NCBI RefSeq assembly: GCF_900114995.1
Contig: NZ_FOUX01000001.1
Span: 2,046,001-2,110,000, forward strand
Origin: Chitinophaga sp. YR627
GTDB taxonomy: Bacteria; Bacteroidota; Bacteroidia; Chitinophagales; Chitinophagaceae
Direction: 5' to 3'
DNA length: 64,000 nucleotides
The notes beneath the pieces were generated by a model. It did no database searches, was not told the origin of the DNA, and worked only from the letters and a program-made list of their open reading frames with translations. Of this stretch, positions 45,754-55,184 are shown piece by piece. Numbering within the stretch: position 1 is the stretch's first letter; every line of letters starts with the position of its first letter. The position numbers and the translations under genes were made by a program.

Positions 45754-47124
45754 ATGGAACAAATGAATGAAACCCTGAACGATCAGATTGCCAGACTGAA
45801 TGATAACGAAGACGCAGACGGCCTGATCCGGCTGATCCGCCAACTACCTCCAGACCAGCTTCAACAACATCAAACTGCCTTATCAGAAGCCAGTGAAAGC
45901 GTATTTTACATCTGGCTGACCGATCTCCAGCTCGGGAAAATAAGACAGGAAGACCAGGACGCCGTCACCGCAATGCTGGCAGAACTGATACAGGCGCTGG
46001 AAATAGTGCAACCGGAAACACCTCATCACCTCATGCGGGCGCTGTTATATGAGCAGATAGCCGATCAGCAGACAGCTCCGGTTGAAAAACTCGCCTATAT
46101 CCAAAGAGGAATTGACGAATATACCGCCGGACTGCAACAACGCACAAACCCGGAAATGCAGGCCAAACTGGCAGAAGCCTTGCTGAATAAAATGCAGCAC
46201 ACACAGGACTATAACGAAAAAGACCTGACCGGGATCCTGCATTTATTTCAAACCGCCTTTATCTCGTATTCAGAACTGATCCTGATCTATTTTCTACATG
46301 GCACTTTCCGCCTGCTGAACTTTCCTTTTGATGAAAATAACAGCTGGCATCACCGCTTTTTCGCTCAACTGGAAACTGACCTCAAAGCCTTCGCAGCCGT
46401 AGACCCATATATCTACCTGGAATATGTCAATATCCTGCGCAGATTACTGGAAAATGAGCTGTATCAAATACCTGCGGACTACAAAACCGTTCTGCACAAA
46501 AAGATCATCGCCCTGCTGGAACCGCTCAAAGATTATGAAACGGAAAGCGAACAACGCCTGAACCACCTCGGACAGGCATTTGAAAAAGTAGCAGAAGGCA
46601 TAGAAGATCATACCACCAGACTCAATTTCTATCGTGCCGCCCTCTCTTTCTTTACCCAGGGACAACAGATCAACCCTGCTGCCTGGACTTTCCCGGTCTA
46701 TGCGACCAACGTCTTAATGGAAATGGCCCGTATAGATACACCCGACAAGGTGATCCCTTTATTTGAGCAGGGGAAGGCCTTATTTGCCCTCACCTACACT
46801 TATGGACCAGACTTCACCCTAATGCACTATTGGGGCAAATTCCTCATCGAATACGCCAGACAGGCCTATAATTTCCAGGCGCCGGACATCCTGAAGGAAG
46901 CAGAAGAGAAATTGCTGTCGGCCAAACAACTGGGTAATGGTTTTTACGACCAGCCCTACCGCGGACTCGCAAAAGTGGCACTCAAACTGGGTAACAAACA
47001 ACAATGTCTTGATATCTTAGCCGAATGCAAAAAAGTCTTTACAACAGACTACCACGAATACGAACACAGCTTTGTACTGGCTGATGAAGATTTCAAAGAA
47101 ATCTGGCCAGACCTGAATCATTAA
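45754..47124 (+). CDS. Helix-repeat (TPR-like) protein of unknown role
   Basis: 456 aa from MEQMNETLNDQIARLNDNED; the frame is open 72 bases upstream but that stretch is non-coding-looking. Not recognised. No signal peptide or membrane helix, so cytoplasmic. The whole sequence is alpha-helical with tetratricopeptide-like units, most obvious at the end (GLAKVALKLGNKQQCLDILA ... DEDFKEIWPDLN). Probably a protein-binding scaffold. A sulfatase gene follows 17 bp later on the same strand, but the two do not obviously act together. Confidence 0.7.
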   Translation: MEQMNETLNDQIARLNDNEDADGLIRLIRQLPPDQLQQHQTALSEASESVFYIWLTDLQLGKIRQEDQDAVTAMLAELIQALEIVQPETPHHLMRALLYEQIADQQTAPVEKLAYIQRGIDEYTAGLQQRTNPEMQAKLAEALLNKMQHTQDYNEKDLTGILHLFQTAFISYSELILIYFLHGTFRLLNFPFDENNSWHHRFFAQLETDLKAFAAVDPYIYLEYVNILRRLLENELYQIPADYKTVLHKKIIALLEPLKDYETESEQRLNHLGQAFEKVAEGIEDHTTRLNFYRAALSFFTQGQQINPAAWTFPVYATNVLMEMARIDTPDKVIPLFEQGKALFALTYTYGPDFTLMHYWGKFLIEYARQAYNFQAPDILKEAEEKLLSAKQLGNGFYDQPYRGLAKVALKLGNKQQCLDILAECKKVFTTDYHEYEHSFVLADEDFKEIWPDLNH

Positions 47125-47141
47125 ATAAAACCCGGAATCAG

Positions 47142-48503
47142 ATGAAGGCAAGCTATTTCTATCTAATGATCTTATTACTGGCCAACACGCACCTGGCTTA
47201 CTGTCAAAAGCCCGTTCCGCCCAATGTGGTGATCATACTGACCGATGACATGGGATACGGCGATATCAGCTGTTATGGTGGTAACGTGATCTCCACACCT
47301 CACATCGACAGCATGGCGAAAAACGGTATGCGTTGCACCCAATACTACAGCGCAGCACCGATCTGCTCACCTTCCCGCGCTGGCATCCTCACCGGGATGT
47401 ATCCCGCCCGCTGGAACTTCAGTACCTATCTGGACAACAAAAAACATAATAAAGCAGCAGAACAAACAGATTACCTGGACCCGAAAGCACCCTCCATCGC
47501 ACGCTTCTTTAAAAATGCTGGATATGCCACCGGCCATTTCGGCAAATGGCACCTCGGCGGAGGTCGTGATGTAACGAACGCGCCAGGCTTTGAACAATAT
47601 GGCTTCGATGAACATGCCAGCACCTATGAAAGCCCGGACCCGGATCCGCTACTCACAGCCACCAACTGGATCTGGTCTGATAAAGACAGCATCAAACGCT
47701 GGGACCGCACGGCCTATTTTGTAGACAAAGCACTTAGCTTTCTCCGTAACCATACCGGCCAGCCCTGCTTTGTCAATCTCTGGCCCGACGATGTGCATAC
47801 GCCCTGGGTACCCCGCCGGTCAGACGGCGACACCACCCGCTTAAAACCAGAAGAAGAAGCCGCCCTGAGAAAAGTCCTGAAAGAATATGATGTACAGATT
47901 GGCCGCTTCCTCGCCGAACTAAAAAGATCTGGTCTCGATAAAAATACCATCGTCATCTTCACAAGCGATAATGGTCCGCTACCTACTTTCAACAATAGCC
48001 GTACATTGAAATTACGCGGTTCTAAACTATCGCTCTACGACGGCGGTACAAGAATGCCGTTCATCATCAACTGGACCGGACATATCAAACCGGGTAGTAT
48101 CGACAGTACCTCTATGCTCACAGGACTGGACCTCCTGACGACACTTACCGGCATGGCAGGTATTAAGTTACCGGACGACTACCATAGCGATGGCATTGAT
48201 CGTTCCGCCGTCTTTACCGGAAAAGCATCTCCCCGTAACAAAGACATGTACTGGGAATACGGCCGTAATAATATCGCCTACGCCTATCCCAAAGACGTGG
48301 CATGGAACAGAAGTCCGCAGCTCGCCATTCGCTCAGGAGACTGGAAATTCCTGATGAACGCCGATCATAGTGAACCGGCCTTGTACAACCTGAAGCTAGA
48401 TCCGGGAGAAACACGCGACATGAGTGCCATCAACCCCGGTATGGTCAAACAGCTGTCTACTGATCTCATGAACTGGTGGACGGCCATGCCAAAACTCAAA
48501 TAA
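47142..48503 (+). CDS. Secreted sulfatase (formylglycine-dependent)
   Basis: 453 aa. Signal peptide 1-21. The sulfatase active site is CSPSRAGILTG with C75 to be converted to formylglycine; the metal site is seen in VVIILTDDMGYGDISCYGGN (D at ~33-34) and TIVIFTSDNGPLPTF later. Family S1 arylsulfatase-like; no maturase gene is in the window. Substrate is likely a sulfated polysaccharide. Its stop is 7 bp from the convergent stop of the next gene. Confidence 0.93.
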   Translation: MKASYFYLMILLLANTHLAYCQKPVPPNVVIILTDDMGYGDISCYGGNVISTPHIDSMAKNGMRCTQYYSAAPICSPSRAGILTGMYPARWNFSTYLDNKKHNKAAEQTDYLDPKAPSIARFFKNAGYATGHFGKWHLGGGRDVTNAPGFEQYGFDEHASTYESPDPDPLLTATNWIWSDKDSIKRWDRTAYFVDKALSFLRNHTGQPCFVNLWPDDVHTPWVPRRSDGDTTRLKPEEEAALRKVLKEYDVQIGRFLAELKRSGLDKNTIVIFTSDNGPLPTFNNSRTLKLRGSKLSLYDGGTRMPFIINWTGHIKPGSIDSTSMLTGLDLLTTLTGMAGIKLPDDYHSDGIDRSAVFTGKASPRNKDMYWEYGRNNIAYAYPKDVAWNRSPQLAIRSGDWKFLMNADHSEPALYNLKLDPGETRDMSAINPGMVKQLSTDLMNWWTAMPKLK

Positions 48504-48510
48504 CAACACA

Positions 48511-49749
48511 TTATTTCCCGGAATCCCACAATACTTTAATCGTCTCTTCCTGTCCGTAGCCAATCGGACAGGAAGCACTTTTCGTATTCGCCCTGTAACT
48601 CCCCTCCGATTCATTCGGACAAGTGATCATTCTATTCCCCGGCATTTGTAAATGCCCATTCGGATCTGTTTGTTGCAACCAGCGATGCGCATAAGCCAGC
48701 CAGCTATTGCGGTAGTCTGCCGGCTGCAGGGAAAACCAGGATATCTCATCCCATCCCCATACAAAATGATCAGTCGTATCCGCTACATTAGGCGCCTTCC
48801 CTCTGCCAAAATTATCAAACTCTACCAGATACGGTAAATGATCACATTTCCAGCCACTCGGGGTAATACCGCCCTTGCTTTTATTATAAATACCATCCAG
48901 GAAATTAACCGCCAGCACACCTTCATACGGCTTTTCAGGGAGCTCCTTCACACGCAGGGGAAATGAATTAAAGTCCAGCAGACTACTCCCCTCATACAAC
49001 ATACCACCATATGGCACATGCGCATCCAGTATCACCCAATGCCTGCGTGCATGCTTTCCCGCATATGCGCGGATTTTATGGATAAGTCCCGCCCAGGCCT
49101 TCTTCCCCGGATCATTCATACCGATCAGCTCTATCTGCCCCAGATGAAATGCCTCACAACCAATATTCATATAAGAGCAGGCCAGGAAATAAAACCATAA
49201 CTGCGTCTCCTGTTCACTGATATCCGGCACACTACTCCCTTTCCGCCAGTGATCAACAAACTTTCCTCCCTTGTTCAACATCGCCCGGTAAGAAAAATTA
49301 CGCCTCTGTACCGGCAAGCCATAATCTTTAAAGACCCATGCCGGCACGGGCACCTCGTTCACCTCCTCCGTAACGATTTCGAATAAACACCCCTGAAAAA
49401 CCATCTCCGGATCACTGGCATGTAAACGCTTCATAATGGTACGCGCACTATCCCAGAAGGCCGCCTTATTCAGCAGACTTTCACCTCCCCAGCGATAGAT
49501 GGCACGTCCGATAAACTTCGCCCCAATATCCTTTACCATACGAACATCATCTGCATGATAGGAATAAGGACGTCTGCCTTCCGGACGATCCGGGATCAAC
49601 AGATAAACCATCGTAATAGCGCGGTCAAGATAATTTTCCAGTACCTCCCTGGATATACCCGCTTTACCAAATTGATAGGATTTCTTTTGTGCAGCGCCGG
49701 CGATTGGCAACAACTGCACACATAACATGGCAATAAAAAGAATTCTCAT
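48511..49749 (-). CDS. Secreted protein of unknown family, GH-like
   Basis: 412 aa with signal peptide (~1-20, MRILFIAMLCVQLLPIAGAA). Not recognised. The text has many Trp/Tyr/Asp/Glu/His and strands that could form an alpha/beta barrel (HWVILDAHVPYGGMLYEG, GVLAVNFLDGIYNKSKGG, YLVEFDNFGRGK, FVWGWDEISWFSLQ), as in glycoside hydrolases. Candidate acids: E in FEIVTEEVNE, D in VILDAHVP, E in LVEFDNFG, E in GWDEISW. It converges with the sulfatase gene; a shared substrate is conceivable but unproven. Confidence 0.6.
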   Translation of the reverse strand: MRILFIAMLCVQLLPIAGAAQKKSYQFGKAGISREVLENYLDRAITMVYLLIPDRPEGRRPYSYHADDVRMVKDIGAKFIGRAIYRWGGESLLNKAAFWDSARTIMKRLHASDPEMVFQGCLFEIVTEEVNEVPVPAWVFKDYGLPVQRRNFSYRAMLNKGGKFVDHWRKGSSVPDISEQETQLWFYFLACSYMNIGCEAFHLGQIELIGMNDPGKKAWAGLIHKIRAYAGKHARRHWVILDAHVPYGGMLYEGSSLLDFNSFPLRVKELPEKPYEGVLAVNFLDGIYNKSKGGITPSGWKCDHLPYLVEFDNFGRGKAPNVADTTDHFVWGWDEISWFSLQPADYRNSWLAYAHRWLQQTDPNGHLQMPGNRMITCPNESEGSYRANTKSASCPIGYGQEETIKVLWDSGK

Positions 49750-49953
49750 GATGTTGATCAGTTACTATAATCATTGCAAGAAAAGGATCTGGCATTAATG
49801 TAAGGGTTAACGCCGGGGTTAATACCCTGTATTTTTTCGTTTAGGGTACATCCATCGGCACGAAATGTCGCTTTTAACCCTGTAGATGTCGGATCTACCC
49901 CTCCACCAACCAGCGATTGTTCACGAGCTTTGTCCTGTCACAAAACACACAAT

Positions 49954-50877
49954 ATGACCAGATACCTCATTATTGCCTTTATCGCCGCACTGGCGTCCTG
50001 TCAACCGAATCCCAAAGATAGCCGGATCAATGCAGCAACATCAGAGGATACCACCACCCATCAGCAGATAAAACCAGTTGACAGTGGCTATGCAGCCGTA
50101 AACGGACTAAAGATGTATTACGAAGTATATGGACAGGGTAAACCCATTGTACTCCTGCACGGCTCTTTTATGAATATACCAATGAACTGGTCACATATCA
50201 TTCCCCTGCTGGCCGGCAACCGAAAAGTGATCGTAGCAGAAATGCAGGCGCACGGTCGTACCAGAGATATCCCCAGGGCGCTTAGCTACGAAGGCATGGC
50301 CGATGATGTATCTGCCCTGCTGAAACAGCTTAAAATTGATAGCGCAGATGTACTGGGCTATAGCATGGGTGGCGGTGTAGCATTCCAGATGGCTATACGG
50401 CACCCCGAACAGATACGCCGCCTCGTGATCCTCTCAGGTACTTATGCGCACGATGGCTGGTGGCCGGATGCAGAAGCCAGTTTCAGTACGATGAACGCAG
50501 ATATGTTCAGAGGCTCTCCGATAGAAAAACAGTACGACAGCCTTGGTAATGATCCCGCCCATTTCGACGACTATATAAAAAAAGTGCTCAGTATGGACGT
50601 GAAATCATACGACTGGTCTAAAGAAGCGAAAAACATAAAAGCCCCGATATTCATGGCCATCGGCGATGCAGACGGTGTAAGGTATGAACACGCTTTAGCA
50701 CTCTTCCGGGCCAAAGGAGGCGGTAAAATGGGCGACATGCATGGACTCCCGAAATCCCGGCTCGCTATCCTGCCTGGAACCACGCATATAGGCATGATGC
50801 TGCGGACAGACTGGCTCATCCCAATGGTCACCGATTTCCTGGATTCCGATCTGAATCCGGCACCGCCAATGTTCTGA
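49954..50877 (+). CDS. Alpha/beta hydrolase, lipoprotein
   Basis: 307 aa from the ATG at 49954; a longer frame adds 8 residues. Lipoprotein signal MTRYLIIAFIAALASCQPNP with lipobox Cys ~16. Hydrolase fold: oxyanion loop HGSFMNIPMNW, nucleophile elbow GYSMGG (Ser137), acid in AIGDADGVRYEH (~D235) and His in LPGTTHIGMML. Probable esterase or similar enzyme in the periplasm. Monocistronic. Confidence 0.92.
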   Translation: MTRYLIIAFIAALASCQPNPKDSRINAATSEDTTTHQQIKPVDSGYAAVNGLKMYYEVYGQGKPIVLLHGSFMNIPMNWSHIIPLLAGNRKVIVAEMQAHGRTRDIPRALSYEGMADDVSALLKQLKIDSADVLGYSMGGGVAFQMAIRHPEQIRRLVILSGTYAHDGWWPDAEASFSTMNADMFRGSPIEKQYDSLGNDPAHFDDYIKKVLSMDVKSYDWSKEAKNIKAPIFMAIGDADGVRYEHALALFRAKGGGKMGDMHGLPKSRLAILPGTTHIGMMLRTDWLIPMVTDFLDSDLNPAPPMF

Positions 50878-51108
50878 CAGGAATAATACTTTCAATTAAG
50901 GCTTCGTCGTAATTTACCTGCGTCAAAAGAAAACGTAGTGATTGAGCAAAGTTGCTTTGGAAGCCAACTTTTTCATTTTCAAAAACATAGCTATGTATGG
51001 CATTGTGCAATATTGGTAGTATTATGATAAGCAATACCAGTAGGAGGTATTGTCTGAAGCTATTCTAAAACTAATTCCATCTCAGCATTAAGCCATTTGA
51101 AGCAATAA

Positions 51109-51136
51109 AACCCCTGTATCTTCCGAAACAGGGGTT
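51109..51136 (-). terminator. Intrinsic terminator of the SDR operon
   Basis: AACCCCTGT (51109-51117), 10-nt loop, ACAGGGGTT (51128-51136). On the minus strand the stem is followed by TTTTATTG. Confidence 0.75.
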
Positions 51137-51145
51137 GAAAGAAAC

Positions 51146-51214
51146 TTATTCTTTGAAAAATTGCTTTAGTGCATTGTTGGGTGAAACAACCGTCAACAAA
51201 TTATTAGGTTCCAT
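51146..51214 (-). CDS. Possible 22-aa peptide at the end of the SDR operon
   Basis: MEPNNLLTVVSPNNALKQFF then KE-stop, between the SDR stop and the terminator. Protein-like composition but too short to judge; could be chance or a gene remnant. Confidence 0.2.
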   Translation of the reverse strand: MEPNNLLTVVSPNNALKQFFKE

Positions 51215-51241
51215 GGTCTTTCATTTTGCAGGCATATGAAT

Positions 51242-52000
51242 TTAAAAACCATACATACCACCCGAAACAGAAATTTGCTCACCGGTGATCCAGGCAGCCT
51301 CATCGGAGGCCAGAAAAACAGCAGCCTTCGCGATATCTGAAGGCTGGCCCCTTCGGCCAAGCGGTGTTTTTTCAACAAACATCTTTTCATATTCGCTGCC
51401 GGCAGTGACGCCTGCGGCGGCAGCACCTTCTGTGTCCGTAGCGCCCGGTAGAATAGAATTGATCCTAACGTTTTTAACACCCAATTCCTTGGATAAAGCG
51501 ATAGTGAACGCGTCAAGTGCTGCTTTAGTTGAAGAGTATAACGATGCATTCGGCAGCGGATATTTACTTGCACCGGAACTAATATTAATAATGTTTCCAC
51601 CCTTATCGCTGAAAAGTTTCAGTGCCGCCTGGATAGTCAATACCGGCCCTAAAACATTTACATTAAAACTTTGGTGAAATGCCTCCACCGAAATCTGTTC
51701 AATAGGTGCGTATCCTTGAGCTACCGCATTATTTACTAAAATGTCCAGTGTGCCGAAAGTCTTTTGGGTATTTTCAAATAAGCTTTTTACATCCGCTTCA
51801 TTCGACACATCGGCCTGTACAGCAATAGCCGTGCCTCCATTATCCGTAATTTCCTTAATTACTTTGTCAGCGCTTTCTTTATTGGTGGCATAATTAACTA
51901 CAACTTTTGCGCCTGCTGCTGCAAAATGTCTGGCAATCGCTGCGCCTATTCCTTTTGATGCGCCGGTCACTACCGCTACTTTATTTTCTAATTTTTTCAT
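51242..52000 (-). CDS. SDR-family oxidoreductase
   Basis: 252 aa classical SDR: TGASKGIGAAIA cofactor motif at 14-25, NNA at 89-91, catalytic Ser in NISSGASKYPLP and YxxxK in YSSTKAAL (~155-159), C-terminal SVSGGMYGF. NAD(P)H-dependent reductase or dehydrogenase; FabG-like. Last of a three-gene operon under the divergent HxlR gene. 12 bp after the F420-type reductase. Confidence 0.95.
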   Translation of the reverse strand: MKKLENKVAVVTGASKGIGAAIARHFAAAGAKVVVNYATNKESADKVIKEITDNGGTAIAVQADVSNEADVKSLFENTQKTFGTLDILVNNAVAQGYAPIEQISVEAFHQSFNVNVLGPVLTIQAALKLFSDKGGNIINISSGASKYPLPNASLYSSTKAALDAFTIALSKELGVKNVRINSILPGATDTEGAAAAGVTAGSEYEKMFVEKTPLGRRGQPSDIAKAAVFLASDEAAWITGEQISVSGGMYGF

Positions 52001-52012
52001 CGTTCCTGTTAT

Positions 52013-52642
52013 TTAAGATTTAAATTTGATCAGGTCTTGGAAGATCAGCTGTCCCCAGGTATTTCCTTGCGCTTGCACCAGCAGTCCACCATCGGTAAGT
52101 TTGCCTAATTTGACTGGCGCGAAACCAAGCTTTTCTGCAAGCGTTGCGACCTCCGAAGTCGCGCCTTCATCGTCTCCGGCCAGGAACACGACCCTATTGC
52201 CGCCATGTACGGCCGGGTCCTTTTCAAGAACACCAGCGCCCAAATGGTTAAAGCCTTTAATGACTTTCCCGCTGGTGAAAGCCTGCGCTACAAATTTGGC
52301 AGAGGCCAACCCTCCCAAATCCTGGGGTGGCACTCCATAGGCATTGGTAACATCAATGATGATCTTTCCGCCCCAGTCGGGCAGCGCTCTCGCAACGTCC
52401 GGGTGCGACTCGAAACGTACCGCCAAAAAGATAACGTCCGCCTTAACGGCATCCCCCAGTGTTGCTGGAATGATCTCTTTTCCGATCGCGGCCGCCTCGG
52501 CTGCAAAGCTTTCCGGGGTACGTGTGGTAGCAACAGAGACTTCGATGCCTTTACGAACAAATGCTTTAGCCAAGGCCCTGCCGATCTTGCCAAAGCCGAT
52601 AATGGCATAGCTTTTTACTACATTGTTTTCTGGATTATTCAT
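52013..52642 (-). CDS. NAD(P)-binding oxidoreductase, F420-reductase-like
   Basis: 209 aa single Rossmann protein: YAIIGFGKIGRALAKAF at ~12-28 (GxGxxG), VATTRTPESF for NADP selectivity, VIFLAVRFESHP and NAYGVPP. Resembles the NADPH-dependent F420 reductase/NADP oxidoreductase family (F420_oxidored). Catalysed reaction not readable. Between two SDR genes, overlapping neither. Confidence 0.88.
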   Translation of the reverse strand: MNNPENNVVKSYAIIGFGKIGRALAKAFVRKGIEVSVATTRTPESFAAEAAAIGKEIIPATLGDAVKADVIFLAVRFESHPDVARALPDWGGKIIIDVTNAYGVPPQDLGGLASAKFVAQAFTSGKVIKGFNHLGAGVLEKDPAVHGGNRVVFLAGDDEGATSEVATLAEKLGFAPVKLGKLTDGGLLVQAQGNTWGQLIFQDLIKFKS

Positions 52643-52656
52643 TTGAGAATTTTATA

Positions 52657-53409
52657 TTATTTAGATAAATAAGTCATGCCACCATCCACCACGAGTTCGG
52701 CACCCAACATAAACGAAGAATCTTCAGAGGCTAAAAAAACTGCTGTTTTACCAATATCAGATGGTTGCCCGATCCTGCCGATTGGCATTTGATCAGCAAA
52801 ATGTTTTTTTACCGCTTCCATTTGCTCTGCGGGAACAAACTTGTCAAATGCAGGGGTATCCGTGGTGCCCGGTGTGATTACATTTGCTCGGATCTGCCTA
52901 TTCAAAAGATCGCTAGAGAAACCTTTGGCCAAATATATTACCGCCGCTTTTGCAGCGCCATACAGCGTAAAATTCGCATAGGCACGGTGGGCAGCATTAG
53001 ATCCAATTAAAATGATCGAACCACCGTCATTCATGTAGGGCAGTGCTTTTTGGATCGTGAAGTATACACTTTTCAGGTTTATATCAATAGCCTGATCAAA
53101 CGCATTTTCATCAAAAGTAGCTACTGTTCCCACCGCTCCGGCACCTGCATTGGCAACGACGGTATCTATCCTGCCGAATTTTTCAGCGGTTTCTGCAAAT
53201 ACTTTTTCCAGGTCAGCCACCTTGGTCACATCGGCGTTAATGGCGATAAAACCATTCCCAAGTTTCGCTGCTGCGTTGTCCAACGTTTCCTGATTTCTGC
53301 CGACAATAACTCCCATTGCACCTTCCTTCTTAAATTCCAACGCAATGCCCAAACCTATGCCACTATTACCGCCTGTAATCACCGCTACTTTATTTTTTAA
53401 TCTGCTCAT
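52657..53409 (-). CDS. SDR-family oxidoreductase
   Basis: 250 aa. TGGNSGIGLGIA motif at 12-23, NAGAG at 89-93, Ser in LIGSNAAHRAYAN and YGAAK (~152-156), C-terminal VDGGMTYLSK. First gene of the three-gene operon, 104 bp from the divergent HxlR start. NAD(P)H-dependent enzyme of unknown substrate. Confidence 0.95.
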   Translation of the reverse strand: MSRLKNKVAVITGGNSGIGLGIALEFKKEGAMGVIVGRNQETLDNAAAKLGNGFIAINADVTKVADLEKVFAETAEKFGRIDTVVANAGAGAVGTVATFDENAFDQAIDINLKSVYFTIQKALPYMNDGGSIILIGSNAAHRAYANFTLYGAAKAAVIYLAKGFSSDLLNRQIRANVITPGTTDTPAFDKFVPAEQMEAVKKHFADQMPIGRIGQPSDIGKTAVFLASEDSSFMLGAELVVDGGMTYLSK

Positions 53410-53435
53410 TTTATTTATCCTTTAATTGTTTCACA

Positions 53436-53498
53436 AAGTTACCATCGATAGTTTATATTTGTAACCAATAGGATCGAATCTGGTTACTGCGAGGTAAC
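53436..53498. promoter_or_regulatory. Candidate HxlR operators in the divergent region
   Basis: Repeated GTTAC / GTAAC half-sites: GTTACC (about 53437), GTAACC (53461), and a compact inverted repeat GTTAC (53483-53487) N6 GTAAC (53494-53498). They lie between the HxlR and SDR starts, where HxlR proteins usually bind. Confidence 0.5.
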
Positions 53499-53513
53499 TA
53501 CAAAATTAAAATC

Positions 53514-53876
53514 ATGAGAGACGAGAGATTTTGCGCTTCGAACTGCTCCTTTACGAGAGCAATTGGCACAATAGGGAATAAATGGAAACCGATTATCATC
53601 AATGTAATCGGTACCCGTACCGTACGTTTTGGTCAGATGGATTCAATTATTCCGCATATTTCAAGAAAAGTACTGACCGAACAACTTAAAGAGCTGGAAG
53701 AGGACGGGCTGCTAACTAGAATAGCCTATAAGGAACTGCCACCAAGGGTGGATTACCGGTTGTCTGAAAAGGGATTGGCGTTTTTACCAATCCTGGAAAG
53801 TATCAAGGAATGGAACCTTAAATATGAGGTTGCTTTAACACCTAAAGAAAATGATAGAATAACTTATTCCAAATAG
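53514..53876 (+). CDS. HxlR-family transcriptional regulator
   Basis: 120 aa winged-helix protein: CASNCSFTRAIGTIGNKWKP at the start, recognition region around ISRKVLTEQLKELEEDGLLT and wing VDYRLSEKG. The two N-terminal Cys (C7, C11) could make it a thiol sensor, as in several HxlR/QorR/YodB relatives that sense quinones or electrophiles. Divergent from an operon of three reductases, fitting such a role. Confidence 0.93.
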   Translation: MRDERFCASNCSFTRAIGTIGNKWKPIIINVIGTRTVRFGQMDSIIPHISRKVLTEQLKELEEDGLLTRIAYKELPPRVDYRLSEKGLAFLPILESIKEWNLKYEVALTPKENDRITYSK

Positions 53877-53953
53877 TGTAAGATCGAAAGCTGACAATAC
53901 AAAGTTAAAGGCGACGCTCCTTTCATCTGTATCACCCTGCTCAGCAACCCAAT

Positions 53954-53995
53954 CTTTGATTTTCATAAAAAACCCTTTGATTTCGATAAAACAGG
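53954..53995 (+). promoter_or_regulatory. Two-half-site operator upstream of the AraC gene (site a)
   Basis: Direct half-sites CTTTGATTTTCATAAAA (53954) and CTTTGATTTCGATAAAA (53975), 21 bp apart. The same pattern occurs before two neighbouring SDR genes. Ends about 48 bp before the AraC start. Confidence 0.65.
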
Positions 53996-54043
53996 CTACC
54001 CCATCCCGACTTAATTTTATACCTGATTAAAGAACTATCAAGG

Positions 54044-54958
54044 ATGGACATCGATATAAAACAGATCGTTCTGCTACAGGACATCCCGACTCCCGTCACC
54101 CACGAGTCTTTTGAATCCTGGAACATCAAGGTGGTCAACAGAAGTATGATCGATTGTAGCAACTACCTCTCCCCCAACCGGAGAGACTTCTACAAAATAC
54201 TGTTCATTAATAGCGGCTCAGGTATCTTCAGCATCGGCGTAAACAACTATTATATCGATCAGCCAACAATCCTGTTCCTGCATCCAAACGAGATCATCAC
54301 CTGGAAAAATCTCTCCGGCCCCTCCACAGGATACTATTCTCTCTTCAAGAAAAGATATGTTGAGGCACACCCGGCATTAAAAGCCGCTATTGAAAAACAC
54401 CAGCTATTTCATAGTAGCTCCAATAGCATCATTCACCTAAGCAAAGACACCGCCAATGCTATTGACAACTTCTTTATGCAAATGCACCGTCAGGTAGAAA
54501 AAGGAGGCGCACTGGCGGAAGATGCCGCTCAGGCTTATCTTCAGCTGATTATGGTAGAAAGTGCAGGAGAAGCTAACTTCCCCGAACCGGAAAGCGTCTC
54601 CAACGAGTACAGACATGTACATACCTTCTTCCAGCTCCTGGAACAGGAAGCTTCCAATATCAATATTGATACACCCGTACGCATCAAAACAGCTAAAGAA
54701 TTTGCCGACCTCCTCTCCCTCCATCCCAATCACCTGAATGCACTGCTGAAAAGACATACCGGACAAAACATCAGCACACATATCAAAACACGATTGCTGG
54801 AAGAGAGCAAGGCTTTGCTTCTACAAACAGACTGGCCATTACAAAACATTGGCTATTGTATCGGATTTGCCGATCAGGCAAACTTTACCCAGTTTTTTAA
54901 AAAGAGTATTGGTTTAACGCCAAGAGACTTCAGAAAGCACTACGCAGAACGGGTGTAA
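54044..54958 (+). CDS. AraC-family transcriptional regulator
   Basis: 304 aa. Sensor part ~1-200 (cupin-like, FYKILFINSGSGIFSIGVNN) and C-terminal HTH pair: FADLLSLHPNHLNALLKRHT and LQNIGYCIGFADQANFTQFF, ending GLTPRDFRKHY. Probably autoregulated and controlling the two SDR genes downstream, since all three are preceded by the same 21-bp-spaced repeat. Confidence 0.94.
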   Translation: MDIDIKQIVLLQDIPTPVTHESFESWNIKVVNRSMIDCSNYLSPNRRDFYKILFINSGSGIFSIGVNNYYIDQPTILFLHPNEIITWKNLSGPSTGYYSLFKKRYVEAHPALKAAIEKHQLFHSSSNSIIHLSKDTANAIDNFFMQMHRQVEKGGALAEDAAQAYLQLIMVESAGEANFPEPESVSNEYRHVHTFFQLLEQEASNINIDTPVRIKTAKEFADLLSLHPNHLNALLKRHTGQNISTHIKTRLLEESKALLLQTDWPLQNIGYCIGFADQANFTQFFKKSIGLTPRDFRKHYAERV

Positions 54959-54971
54959 TACGACGATCACT

Positions 54972-55018
54972 AAAAGTAGCAGGGCTGTCCGTTATAAGCG
55001 GACAGCCCTGCTACTTTT
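54972..55018. terminator. Long bidirectional hairpin
   Basis: A perfect 20-bp stem, AAAAGTAGCAGGGCTGTCCG (54972-54991) with CGGACAGCCCTGCTACTTTT (54999-55018), 7-nt loop. A4 and T4 at the ends suit either direction. Confidence 0.85.
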
Positions 55019-55037
55019 ACGGCATGATGACAGGCAC

Positions 55038-55079
55038 CTTTGATATTCATAAAAAGACCTTTACTGCGCATAACAACCA
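55038..55079 (+). promoter_or_regulatory. Two-half-site operator upstream of the degenerate SDR (site b)
   Basis: Half-sites CTTTGATATTCATAAAAA (55038) and CTTTACTGCGCATAAC (55059), 21 bp apart; about 105 bp upstream of the SDR start. Confidence 0.6.
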
Positions 55080-55184
55080 CCATCCGGCCCCATATTACCT
55101 TTGTATCGCAGGCAGGTTATACAACGAATAACTCGCACAGTAACCAGTGATCTTTGAAAATGTGATCTTATAAACACAAACAAA

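Larger units (their letters stand above)
50878..51241. other. Intergenic region, 364 bp
   Basis: Between the hydrolase gene (plus) and the SDR operon end (minus). Holds the operon terminator and a tiny minus-strand frame; otherwise nothing recognised. Confidence 0.5.
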
